Shown piece by piece: positions 25,285 through 33,791 of a stretch of 64,000 bases of DNA. The notes under the pieces were generated by a model. That model did no database searches. It had not been told where the DNA came from and was given only the letters and a program-made list of their open reading frames with translations. Source of the DNA: Bacteroidales bacterium (GTDB lineage: Bacteria > Bacteroidota > Bacteroidia > Bacteroidales > Paludibacteraceae); NCBI GenBank assembly GCA_022783865.1, contig JALFYY010000023.1, forward strand, positions 1-64,000, given 5' to 3'. Numbering within the stretch: the first letter of the stretch is position 1; each line of letters starts with the position of its first letter. The position numbers and the translations under genes were made by a program.

Positions 25285-26904
25285 TTAATTATATCCGTTA
25301 TTTTGCGGCATAGGATTAAGTTCCCTTTCTTCATCAGGGATGGGGAATATTTCATGTTTTCCTTCAACGAAAGCAGCCATTTGCGCTTTTGCTTCTTCAG
25401 ATTCCGTAGCAGCATAGGCATCCATGTGTTGTTTGGTATTTCCCCAACGCACCAAATCAAACCAACGGTGTCCTTCCATAGCCAACTCCATACGCCGTTC
25501 GTGCTTAAGGAGTTGTTCAGTAGTTGGCGATGTAATTTCCACTCCATTGATTTTTATAGTATATTTTCCGACCTCCGGCAAATGAACACGTTCGCGTACT
25601 TCATTGATAAAAGCAATTGCAGTTGCCTCGTCGCCACTATTCAAGCACGCCTCTGCATACATCAGCAAAACATCAGCATATCGTATCTGTTTATTATTTA
25701 AGGGGCCACGAGAAGCATGTAAATCCCATCCTTCAGGATATTCTTCATACATAGCATATTTATTATTGAGATAGCGGGACCCCAAATAAATTTCCTGACT
25801 TTCGTTTTCTATCAAGGAATCAGCAGGATTATATATTGCTTCGCCAAGACGGATAGTATCAGTAGGTTCAAATTCGTCATAAAGGTTTTGTGTCGGGTGG
25901 TTGAAGCCCCATCCGCCACCTTTTTTTGTACTACGCGAACGCGTAAGTACCTGCGTAAAACTACCCGCCGTATAACCATAGCCTTCCCCATAATCCCCCC
26001 AAGGTATTTCCATATATTGTATCTCAAAGACCGATTCGGGACCATTCTCACCAAGCAGTGTAAAATTATCATGATAGTCAGGACAGAGAGAATACATATT
26101 AGAGGTAATAACCGAATCTCCCCATGCTTTCGCCAATTGATAACAAGTTTCTGCATCTTGACTTATTTGTTTATTCCAATAGGGTGATGCCATATACAAA
26201 TAAGTTTTCATCAGCATAGCTTGTGCAGCTCCCTTGGTAGCACGACCAATCTGTGTTTTGTCTTTTGACAATTCCGCTATAGTCCACAGACGGGTATTTG
26301 CTTCCTCTAAATCTGCAAGAATCCGCATAAACATATCTTCGACAGATGCACGAGGCTGTTGCCAATCTTCAGACGAATCAATGACCTTAGTAGAAATAGG
26401 TGTACCACCAAAGACACGCAAAAGACGAAAATAATAATATGCTCTCAAAAAACAGGCTTCACCTATTAAGCGGTTCTGCAATTTAGGAGTCCACGCAGCA
26501 TCATCACATTGCATTTCCGGAAGATTTGCAAGTGCAAGATTGCAACGTCCAATACCTTGATATTGTGCACGGTAAAAATCGAGCAAGAGCGTATTTGTTG
26601 ATGTGGTCTTCCAATTTTCCATATCATAGGAAGCTCCCATATCACTCGTATTTTGCCCGCCTTTCAAGGCATCATCGCTCATAATATCCCCAATAAACCA
26701 TTCACTGAAATAGGTATTATTAAACTCCCACATCAGAGGGACATAGCATGCAGTTACATTCTGGATAGCAGCAGCCGAAGAATTATAAAAATCTTTTACC
26801 AACGTGGTAGATGGCTCCGGTGCAGTAAGATAATCCGTACACGACGGAACACTGACACATGCAAGCACTATACCGAAATTCAATATTAATTTATGTGCAT
26901 TCAT
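25285..26904 (-). CDS. SusD-like outer-membrane glycan-binding lipoprotein
   Basis: A 539-residue SusD-family protein. The lipobox VPSC places the lipidated Cys near residue 22. The TPR-like helical framework is visible (FLRAYYYFRLLRVFGGTPIST; VYLYMASPYWN-type segment written as TYLYMASPYWN), and the C-terminal family signature is present (RYADVLLMYAEACLNSGDEATAIAFIN; ERRMELAMEGHRWFDLVRWG). SusD proteins form a lid on the SusC channel and deliver oligosaccharides to it. It starts 31 bases after the SusC stop. Length is normal. Substrate is inferred from the surrounding glucanases. Confidence 0.96.
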   Translation of the reverse strand: MNAHKLILNFGIVLACVSVPSCTDYLTAPEPSTTLVKDFYNSSAAAIQNVTACYVPLMWEFNNTYFSEWFIGDIMSDDALKGGQNTSDMGASYDMENWKTTSTNTLLLDFYRAQYQGIGRCNLALANLPEMQCDDAAWTPKLQNRLIGEACFLRAYYYFRLLRVFGGTPISTKVIDSSEDWQQPRASVEDMFMRILADLEEANTRLWTIAELSKDKTQIGRATKGAAQAMLMKTYLYMASPYWNKQISQDAETCYQLAKAWGDSVITSNMYSLCPDYHDNFTLLGENGPESVFEIQYMEIPWGDYGEGYGYTAGSFTQVLTRSRSTKKGGGWGFNHPTQNLYDEFEPTDTIRLGEAIYNPADSLIENESQEIYLGSRYLNNKYAMYEEYPEGWDLHASRGPLNNKQIRYADVLLMYAEACLNSGDEATAIAFINEVRERVHLPEVGKYTIKINGVEITSPTTEQLLKHERRMELAMEGHRWFDLVRWGNTKQHMDAYAATESEEAKAQMAAFVEGKHEIFPIPDEERELNPMPQNNGYN

Positions 26905-26935
26905 ATTTTAGATTTACCTTTATTAAACATACTGA

Positions 26936-29900
26936 TTAGAAATTAGCATTGAGTCCAAACGTAAATGTTCGGCTTTGCGGATAATTGCCATAGTCCACGC
27001 CACTACCCACCTCCGGATCGTATCCGGAGTATTTAGTAATAGTGAACAGATTGCTAGCCGTTATGTAAAAACGAAGGCGCGAGCATTTGATTTTATCCGT
27101 AACTTTCTTAGGAAGCGTATAACCTATTTGCGCATTTTTCAAGCGGAAATACGCACCATTTTCCACGAAGCGCGAACTATTGTCAAAATTGGTAGTAGCA
27201 CCTACCGGATTAGGAATAGAACCATTTCTGTTTTCATACTGCTCATAATTAGCAATTCCACGTCCTAAAAAGCCATCTACCACTTGTTCATTATAACCAA
27301 CCCATACTTTATCCGCCATATAGTCCGCCAATGTGCAATCATCTCCAGAACCTTCTGTACGTACACGCAAAGCATTGTAAATCTGATTTCCCCATACGCC
27401 TTGGAAAAACAACTGAATATCTACCCCATAGAACTCTGCTCCCAAATTAATACCATAGGTCCACTTAGGGAACGGGTTACCGAGACATGTTTTATCTTTT
27501 TCATCTAATTTTCCATCCTTATTTATATCTCTATATTTAGCATCTCCTGCATGCACAGGAATTGTAGTTGCATCATAAGAATACAAATGCTCCAATGCCT
27601 CTTTATCATCCTTATAGACTCCCAGATATTGATATCCCCAAAATGAGTTCAATGCCATACCTATATCTGTTTTGGTATGATCTCCCCATAAAGGCGAACC
27701 TCCATTTAACGAAGTAAGTTCATTATGCGTATATGACAAGTTTCCTCCTACATTGTAATGCACCTTACCCACTTGATTTTCATGATTCAATGTAATTTCC
27801 ACACCTTCGTTTCGGATATTACCTACATTTTTTACCAAAGAGAACATATTGCCGACATGCGCAGGCGCATTCACATAGAGCAATGCATCTTTGGTATCTC
27901 TGCGGAAATAATCGATAACACCACTCAAACGGCCATTCCAAAACGAGAAATCGACACCAGCATCCCATTGTTCATTGGTTTCCCATTTACCATTAGTATC
28001 TACATAGGTTAAAACAGTAGCACCATTATTTATTGTTTGCACCACTCCCAAAGGATAGCCAGTAAAGACATCTTGTGAAGAGAACATGGAAGCTGTAAAT
28101 GAACCACTTGAAATGCCATCATTGCCCACTTGTCCAAAACCAGCACGGATTTTAATATTATCCAACCATTTCAGTTCCAAATTCCGCATAAACGGTTCTT
28201 CACTCAATCGCCATGCAAGAGCGATAGAAGGAAAATATCCCCATGGATTTTTAGAGAATTTAGAACTACCATCCGCTCTAAAATTGAGAGTTACCAAATA
28301 ACGATTATCGTATCCATAATAAACACGTCCCAAGAAACTCAAACGACGTACTCTTGCTACTCCATCGGAAGCATAAGTACGATCTTCCGTTGCCTGATTA
28401 AGGTATCGATTACCCTCTGTAGGATTAAGAATACTTGCTCCCGCACCAGACAAACCATACATATTATATTCTTCCCATGTCTGCCCCAACATTGCTGAAA
28501 AATTATGTTTTCCCCATTGCTCTGCATACGTAAGTGTAGTTTCTTCAAGAATAGTACAGTGACGGTACATAGAACTACTAATATAGTTCTTGACCATCTT
28601 ATCGTAAGTAGAATAATCGTATGCATTTTTATAATTTCTGTCCTGATGGATAGAATAGTCCATTGAAACTGACGATTTCCAAACAAGACCTTTCACTGGA
28701 GTAATTTCAAAGTACAAGTCCCCCACAGCCCGCGCCACTTTATTTTGCGGGAAACTTTCATTAACCATAGTAAAAGGATTGGTTACATTCTTGAAATTAG
28801 AAGAAGCTGCATTTTTTCCACTTATATCTTCTCCTTTATTGTTAAGAGAGCCTTCAGGATAATGGGTAGGATCCCAAGGTGCCATTGCCAATGCTGCCGA
28901 AATAACAGATGCACCCGGACTAGAAGAATTATTCATAGCATTTCGACCATTCGACACCATCAGACTAAGGTGCTCTCCCATTTTTAACCACGGACGAACA
29001 ACATAATCGGAGTTTAAACGAAGTGTCAGACGTTCATAGTCACTACCTATGATAGTACCCTCTTGTCCAAAATAATTAGCAGAGAAAGCATAATGCCCCT
29101 TATCATTACCACCATCAATAGACAAATTGTAGTTGTGCATGAAAGCATTCGGATTGAACACTTCGTCTTGCCAATCGGTTTCTTGTGCAGCATAATCAAA
29201 ATCAACCGGATAGTATGAAGAAGCCCCTAAATTATAGGTCTTCATCCATTCTGCGAAACCGTTCTTTATATAATAAGCAAATTGTTTTGAACCATCTTTC
29301 ATTGCATTGATACGCAACTTGGTAAGGGCTAAATCCTGACCAGACATCAAATCGAGTTTCTTCCAACGGTTCTGGATACCCCAATAGGCATCGAAAGAGA
29401 TGTTTACTTTGCCACTGCCACCTGTTTTGGTAGTAATAAGAATGACACCATTGGCACCACGCGAGCCATAGATGGCTGTTGCAGAAGCGTCTTTGAGAAT
29501 CTCCATTGACTGAATGTCATTGGGCGACAAGAATGCGATATCGCTCGTGATAACACCATCCACTACATAAAGCGGGTCGTTACCACCTATTGCAGAACCG
29601 ATACCACGAATACGGATAGTCGCGCCTTCACCCGGTTGACCGGAACCAGTGGTAACCGTAACACCGGCAGCACGCCCTTGCAAGGCTTGATCGAGACCGG
29701 CAACCGGAGCCTTGATTAACTGGTCAGCACTTACAGAGGTTACCGCACCAGTAAGGTCGGACTTCTTCATTGTACCATAACCTATGGCAACCACTTCGTC
29801 CAACATTTGGTTATCGGGTTGAAGCGTAATACGCATCGGTGCAGAAGACTTAACTTTTACGTCTTGTGCTTTATAACCAATAAAGGAAACTTCGAGTATG

Positions 29901-30100
29901 TCGCCCACTTGGGCAGATACAGAGAAATTACCATCGAAATCTGTAATTGTACCATTGGTTGTACCTTTTACGGTAACATTGGCGCCAATCACAGGATCGG
30001 GTTCATCCGCAGCCATCACAACACCCGTCACCTCTATCTGCTGTGCCGACATAGTGATAGCTAACAAAAGAAAACAAAGAATAGGGAATAACCTTTTCAT
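26936..30100 (-). CDS. SusC-like TonB-dependent receptor
   Basis: A 1054-residue outer-membrane transporter. A signal peptide (ending SAQ, about residue 20) precedes a CarboxypepD-regulatory-like domain (about 22-105; GTTNGTITDFDGNFS), a TonB-box-like region, the plug (about 115-230; LDQALQGRAAGVTVTTGSGQ, IRIRGIGS, YGSRGANGVILITTK) and a 22-strand barrel ending in TFGLNANF. It forms the import channel with the SusD partner. A promoter with a leader of about 330 bases lies upstream. The 5' fifth (about 29.3-30.1 kb) is clearly less AT-rich than the remainder, suggesting a mosaic gene with an exchanged barrel. Confidence 0.97.
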   Translation of the reverse strand: MKRLFPILCFLLLAITMSAQQIEVTGVVMAADEPDPVIGANVTVKGTTNGTITDFDGNFSVSAQVGDILEVSFIGYKAQDVKVKSSAPMRITLQPDNQMLDEVVAIGYGTMKKSDLTGAVTSVSADQLIKAPVAGLDQALQGRAAGVTVTTGSGQPGEGATIRIRGIGSAIGGNDPLYVVDGVITSDIAFLSPNDIQSMEILKDASATAIYGSRGANGVILITTKTGGSGKVNISFDAYWGIQNRWKKLDLMSGQDLALTKLRINAMKDGSKQFAYYIKNGFAEWMKTYNLGASSYYPVDFDYAAQETDWQDEVFNPNAFMHNYNLSIDGGNDKGHYAFSANYFGQEGTIIGSDYERLTLRLNSDYVVRPWLKMGEHLSLMVSNGRNAMNNSSSPGASVISAALAMAPWDPTHYPEGSLNNKGEDISGKNAASSNFKNVTNPFTMVNESFPQNKVARAVGDLYFEITPVKGLVWKSSVSMDYSIHQDRNYKNAYDYSTYDKMVKNYISSSMYRHCTILEETTLTYAEQWGKHNFSAMLGQTWEEYNMYGLSGAGASILNPTEGNRYLNQATEDRTYASDGVARVRRLSFLGRVYYGYDNRYLVTLNFRADGSSKFSKNPWGYFPSIALAWRLSEEPFMRNLELKWLDNIKIRAGFGQVGNDGISSGSFTASMFSSQDVFTGYPLGVVQTINNGATVLTYVDTNGKWETNEQWDAGVDFSFWNGRLSGVIDYFRRDTKDALLYVNAPAHVGNMFSLVKNVGNIRNEGVEITLNHENQVGKVHYNVGGNLSYTHNELTSLNGGSPLWGDHTKTDIGMALNSFWGYQYLGVYKDDKEALEHLYSYDATTIPVHAGDAKYRDINKDGKLDEKDKTCLGNPFPKWTYGINLGAEFYGVDIQLFFQGVWGNQIYNALRVRTEGSGDDCTLADYMADKVWVGYNEQVVDGFLGRGIANYEQYENRNGSIPNPVGATTNFDNSSRFVENGAYFRLKNAQIGYTLPKKVTDKIKCSRLRFYITASNLFTITKYSGYDPEVGSGVDYGNYPQSRTFTFGLNANF

Positions 30101-30180
30101 GTTTTTTTGGATTATTAGAGTTAATGTTAATTAGTTAATTGTTTATATAATAATGTGTTTCCGAGAAGAAAACACCGACT

Positions 30181-30213
30181 TGGTACACAAAAACGACCGT
30201 TTTTTATTAGCCA
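30181..30213. promoter_or_regulatory. Palindromic element A in the susC leader
   Basis: Layout: TGGTA, three bases, AAAAACG, AC, CGTTTTTT, three bases, AGCCA. The inner arms are symmetric and the outer pair nearly so. It is 81 bases upstream of the SusC start codon and closely matches element B. It could be an operator for the LuxR-type regulator or an RNA stem-loop. Confidence 0.6.
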
Positions 30214-30369
30214 CTCTTCTGCCCATATTACGTCGATAACGTTTCCTCTCTTTTCACCTTATTTACTATGTAGTTAAACTTACACAAGCTATTGATGTGT
30301 AAGCGATTGGTATTCCCAACTCCCCTATTCCAACGAACTTTTCTCCTATCCCATTAGGAGTCTCGTAAT

Positions 30370-30403
30370 TGGTAGACAAAAAACGGTCGTTTTTTATGTA
30401 CCA
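30370..30403. promoter_or_regulatory. Palindromic element B in the susC leader
   Basis: Layout: TGGTA, three bases, AAAAAACG, GT, CGTTTTTT, three bases, TACCA. All arms are perfectly symmetric across 34 bases. It is 37 bases downstream of the inferred -7 box of the susC promoter. Conservation of inner and outer arms with element A argues for a protein-binding site or conserved RNA fold rather than chance. Confidence 0.65.
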
Positions 30404-30439
30404 CGAGGTATGCACCATTGTGTGTTTTCCAATCGGTTG

Positions 30440-30470
30440 CAAAGATAAGAAAGAATCTGAAATGAGCAAA
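30440..30470 (-). promoter_or_regulatory. Bacteroidota-type promoter for susC
   Basis: On the minus strand, TTTG at 30,470-30,467 is followed after 19 bases by TATCTTTG at 30,447-30,440, matching the Bacteroidota sigma-ABfr consensus. It reads toward susC and leaves a leader of about 330 bases. Confidence 0.8.
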
Positions 30471-30631
30471 AGCTTTTGAGATACACAAACATACACTTAC
30501 GCACACAACACGTCCCCAAAGCACTACGCACACAAAAGCATAACTAATTATTTTAGTTATGCTTACGATTTTCAGTCGCTACACAAATGCAGTATCATCA
30601 ACAAGTAGCGACGAGTGAAATTGTGTAGTAG

Positions 30632-33550
30632 TTATTCTGCAGGACTATCTTCCTCGATAATCTCCGTAAAACAGGTACGCAGATTAGCTTGTGCATCAAG
30701 CCCCATCTTACGACGAAGGCGATAGCGCATCATCTCCACACCACGGGTAGAAAGATTCATAAGCGGAGCAATTTCTTTGGTAAGAAGCCCCATGTGGATA
30801 TATACGCAGAGCTTGCGCTCTTCTTTGGTCATCCACGGGAAACGGGTAGAGAGTTTCTTAAGAAAGCGATCGTTGACGATATCGAAATTCTCTTCGAAGC
30901 GTTGCCAATCGATTTCGTTATCCTGGTTGCGAGAAAGCTTTGCCTGCAACTGTTGCAACTTATCGGAAGCCCGACGGACATCGTTGGTCTTGAGACAATC
31001 CGCCACTTTGCGTACTTCTTCCTGTATGCCGGCAATGAGTTCGTTACGGTTGACTTTCGTAAGGAGAAGATTGCTGAGTTCTTTGCTCTTGTTGCGCAAT
31101 TCGTATTCAGCTTTCTCCTTTTGCAGTTGCAAAATCATGAGCTGCTGCTTATCCATCTCTTCGGACCAGTGTGCTTTCTGCTCTGCCAAACGGGCATCTT
31201 TTTCTTTGGCAATGCGCTGTTTTCCTTTGGCAGCCCAACGGACAATGCTCCATACCCCCAAAGCTATCAACAAACAAACTGCAACCCCATAAAGGATATA
31301 GGCAGTAAGCGTCCTATACCAAGGCGGAGCAATGCGAAAAGTAAAGACAGCCGTAGTTGTCCGGTTGTAGCGAGGCGAATAGAGCGTAGTTTCCAATGTA
31401 TAGTTGCCATCTTTCAACGCTGTGAAGTCACGCTTATTGCTCTCTCCCATCACTACGAAATCTTTCTCTATAGGCAACAGGCGCGTAGCATAAACACGCC
31501 CATCGTCGAAACAACTATTGCTACCGAGTTCGAACGAGACAGAATAAGAGCCGTACGGGAGAGAGATATGCCTTTCTCCCGTTTGCCAAGCTTCGCCATA
31601 AAGGACAGTATTGCCACCGCCAAGCAAACGCATACGCCGGATATAGATCTCGGGTTGCAAAGGCTGCGCCATTGCCGACAATGCTTCCCAGTCAACAAAA
31701 TAGAACCCATGCACACCGCCTATAACGGCACAATTACCCCCTATACAATTGAGATGGGCAAAGCCTCCTATGAAGAAGTTATCGCTATTGACTACACAAA
31801 CCGCTTCTGCGGCATAGGAACGATGGTACATATCGTAGCGACGGACTTTGAGTACATTGCCCGAAAGATACCACAGGTTGTTGTATTCGTCTTTGCGCAC
31901 CAAAGGATAGTGCTGCTCACCATCCAACAACCGACAAAATTCCCCAGCACTTTCCAAGATGCCGCTTGTACCTACCATCATACAACAATCAGCGCTTGAG
32001 ATGAAGATACGATTATCAATCTTCGCCATATCGAAGAAATCGTGTTGCTGATTGAAAGGGCGCACCAATTCTGCAGAAAAGTGTTCCATCGTATTATTCA
32101 TTGCCAGGCGTTCGACTCCTTGCTGCGAGACTATCCATATCACTCCGGTTGCATCCACCTCGAAGTGCAAGGCAGTATCTTCAAAGCCACTGATATGCCG
32201 AACTGCCACCCAGCGTCCTGCACGTTTTTGCAACAACCATATACCGCTGTAGCTACCTGCCAACAAACAATTGTCGCTATATTGGCGTACACACCAGAAA
32301 CCTTCGTCAGTACAAACGGGCACCAAGCGGGTACCTTCTACAAGAAAAAGTCCACGGTTGTGACAACAAAAGAGTGCGTCAGCTACCTCATCGAGATTCC
32401 ATACCTGTCCCAAACTGCCCTCTACCAAGTGCAATGCCTGTACGTTGCGTCCGTCAGTATCGGAAGAAGCGTAGTACAAGCCCTGGTTGGTACCAAAATA
32501 GAGGGTATTGTTTCTGAGGCAGGAAGTATAGCCCGAGCCATAGTCGGTGATATTATCGTGCAAACGCCATACAGGCAAGCTGAGGCGTACAACAGAAACA
32601 CCTTGGTCCAAGCCTGCCCAGAGGTTGTGCCCGTTATCGAAGATAAGATTGAGTACGGTATTATTCTGCAAACCGTTGGCCTGATTGATATAATGGCAGA
32701 CATGCCCCCTTCGGTCGGTAAGGACAATACCCTGCAAGACTGTACCGAAAGCTATGTAGCGGTCGCTTACCGCAAAAGAATAGAGTTGGTTAGAACGCAG
32801 AAAGCCATCGATTTCGGTAGGGAAAGGACGAATTTCCGTACCATCGTAGATATACATTCCCTGAAAGTCGGTACCGATAAGTACACCGTCTTCTCCCAAC
32901 CGCTGTATGCCACGGATTTCCGCTCCACGCAGTCGTTCCGAACCACGCAAAGCGTCCATACGTGTGCCGGTCAGCAGAGAAACACCTTCAGCTGTAGCCA
33001 CATATATACTTTCGCCAACCGATGCTATGCAGAAGATACGGGCATCGGAAGGGATAACATCGATATGTCCGGAGGACAAGCGACGGAAAATACAATTACG
33101 CGTTTGCACATACAGAATACTGTCTTTGTATATAATATTCCATATTTCTCCGAAAGTACGCCACGATTCGGGTACGCTATCGAGGAACGAACGATACTCC
33201 AACCGTCCTATCGAGTCTCCTGTGAATACGCCAAAGTCGTTGGAACCACCCACATAGATTTCGCCTTCTGCACCTCTTGCCAAAGAACGCAAAGCAGTAG
33301 AGTTCCAAATGCCATAGGTACGCCAAGTTTCTCCGTCGTACTCCAACAAGCCATAGTTGTTCGCCGCATAAATCCAGCCATTAGACTGCTGAAGAAGTTG
33401 CCAGTTCTGCGTACCGGCAGCATAGTCCATAGGCGAATAGTTGTCAACACAAATCCGCCACTCGGCATTGGCTGTTCCACACCAACAGAAAAGAACCGTC
33501 ACCAACAAGAGACGGCGAAGGGAAGAAGAGGTATAGATGTAGGTTTTCAT
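30632..33550 (-). CDS. Membrane-bound propeller sensor with LuxR-type DNA-binding domain (PUL regulator)
   Basis: A 972-residue one-component regulator. A signal/anchor (about 10-29) precedes a large periplasmic part (about 30-660) of beta-propeller repeats typical of two-component-regulator propellers (WIYAANNYGLLEYDG; NLWAGLDQGVSVVRL), a Y_Y_Y-like domain (about 665-740; YSVSFELGSN, YTLETTLYSP), one membrane helix (about 748-770), a coiled coil (772-875), and a C-terminal LuxR-like helix-turn-helix (about 913-955; KEIAPLMNLSTRGVEMMRYRLRRKMGL). There is no histidine kinase or receiver domain, unlike classical hybrid two-component PUL regulators. It probably senses beta-gluco-oligosaccharides in the periplasm and controls the adjacent susC operon. 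It lies immediately upstream of the susC promoter on the same strand and has its own promoter. Confidence 0.9.
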   Translation of the reverse strand: MKTYIYTSSSLRRLLLVTVLFCWCGTANAEWRICVDNYSPMDYAAGTQNWQLLQQSNGWIYAANNYGLLEYDGETWRTYGIWNSTALRSLARGAEGEIYVGGSNDFGVFTGDSIGRLEYRSFLDSVPESWRTFGEIWNIIYKDSILYVQTRNCIFRRLSSGHIDVIPSDARIFCIASVGESIYVATAEGVSLLTGTRMDALRGSERLRGAEIRGIQRLGEDGVLIGTDFQGMYIYDGTEIRPFPTEIDGFLRSNQLYSFAVSDRYIAFGTVLQGIVLTDRRGHVCHYINQANGLQNNTVLNLIFDNGHNLWAGLDQGVSVVRLSLPVWRLHDNITDYGSGYTSCLRNNTLYFGTNQGLYYASSDTDGRNVQALHLVEGSLGQVWNLDEVADALFCCHNRGLFLVEGTRLVPVCTDEGFWCVRQYSDNCLLAGSYSGIWLLQKRAGRWVAVRHISGFEDTALHFEVDATGVIWIVSQQGVERLAMNNTMEHFSAELVRPFNQQHDFFDMAKIDNRIFISSADCCMMVGTSGILESAGEFCRLLDGEQHYPLVRKDEYNNLWYLSGNVLKVRRYDMYHRSYAAEAVCVVNSDNFFIGGFAHLNCIGGNCAVIGGVHGFYFVDWEALSAMAQPLQPEIYIRRMRLLGGGNTVLYGEAWQTGERHISLPYGSYSVSFELGSNSCFDDGRVYATRLLPIEKDFVVMGESNKRDFTALKDGNYTLETTLYSPRYNRTTTAVFTFRIAPPWYRTLTAYILYGVAVCLLIALGVWSIVRWAAKGKQRIAKEKDARLAEQKAHWSEEMDKQQLMILQLQKEKAEYELRNKSKELSNLLLTKVNRNELIAGIQEEVRKVADCLKTNDVRRASDKLQQLQAKLSRNQDNEIDWQRFEENFDIVNDRFLKKLSTRFPWMTKEERKLCVYIHMGLLTKEIAPLMNLSTRGVEMMRYRLRRKMGLDAQANLRTCFTEIIEEDSPAE

Positions 33551-33581
33551 GGCTACAACATTTCATAACTGAATAGTGTGG

Positions 33582-33612
33582 CAAAGATACGAAAAACATT
33601 TGGATTGGACAA
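33582..33612 (-). promoter_or_regulatory. Promoter of the PUL regulator
   Basis: On the minus strand TTG (33,612-33,610), 20 bases, then TATCTTTG (33,589-33,582), about 30 bases before the ATG at 33,550. The upstream element lies within an octamer array. Confidence 0.72.
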
Positions 33613-33639
33613 TTTGACGATTTGACAATTTTACAATTG
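33600..33639. repeat. Octamer array (5 units) at the regulator promoter
   Basis: Units TTGGATTG, GACAATTT, GACGATTT, GACAATTT, TACAATTG. The -33 element of the regulator promoter falls in the first GACAATTT unit. A 14-base direct repeat (TGACCGAGCAAGCC) follows at 33,638-33,651 and 33,684-33,697. Confidence 0.75.
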
Positions 33640-33724
33640 ACCGAGCAAGCCTTATTTACGATTTACACTTCACGATTTACGAATGACCGAGCAAGCCCCA
33701 TATTCAGATTTAGAATCGTATAAG

Positions 33725-33755
33725 AAAAACAAAGGCTGTCTCCCGACAGCCTTTG
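33725..33755 (-). terminator. Rho-independent terminator after the TonB/lipoprotein pair
   Basis: On the minus strand an 11-base-pair stem (CAAAGGCTGTC and its complement, arms 33,745-33,755 and 33,730-33,740, loop of four) is followed by TTTTT. It lies 37 bases after the stop of the 453-residue lipoprotein gene and insulates it from the PUL regulator. Confidence 0.9.
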
Positions 33756-33791
33756 TCCAAATTCTTAAAAATCTTTTAATACTATATAGCC

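Larger units (their letters stand above)
30101..30631 (-). promoter_or_regulatory. susC upstream region: promoter, long leader and two palindromes
   Basis: The 531-base gap between the regulator and susC has no convincing gene. It holds a promoter (30,440-30,470), two related palindromes centred near 30,196 and 30,386 (190 bases apart), and a CTCCTA/TAGGAG hairpin at 30,343-30,360. If transcription starts just below 30,440, the leader is about 330 bases and both palindromes lie in the transcribed leader. Confidence 0.7.

Noticed and set aside
33208..33480. Short minus-strand frames inside the regulator
   Set aside because: Alternative frames of the propeller gene with no independent evidence.
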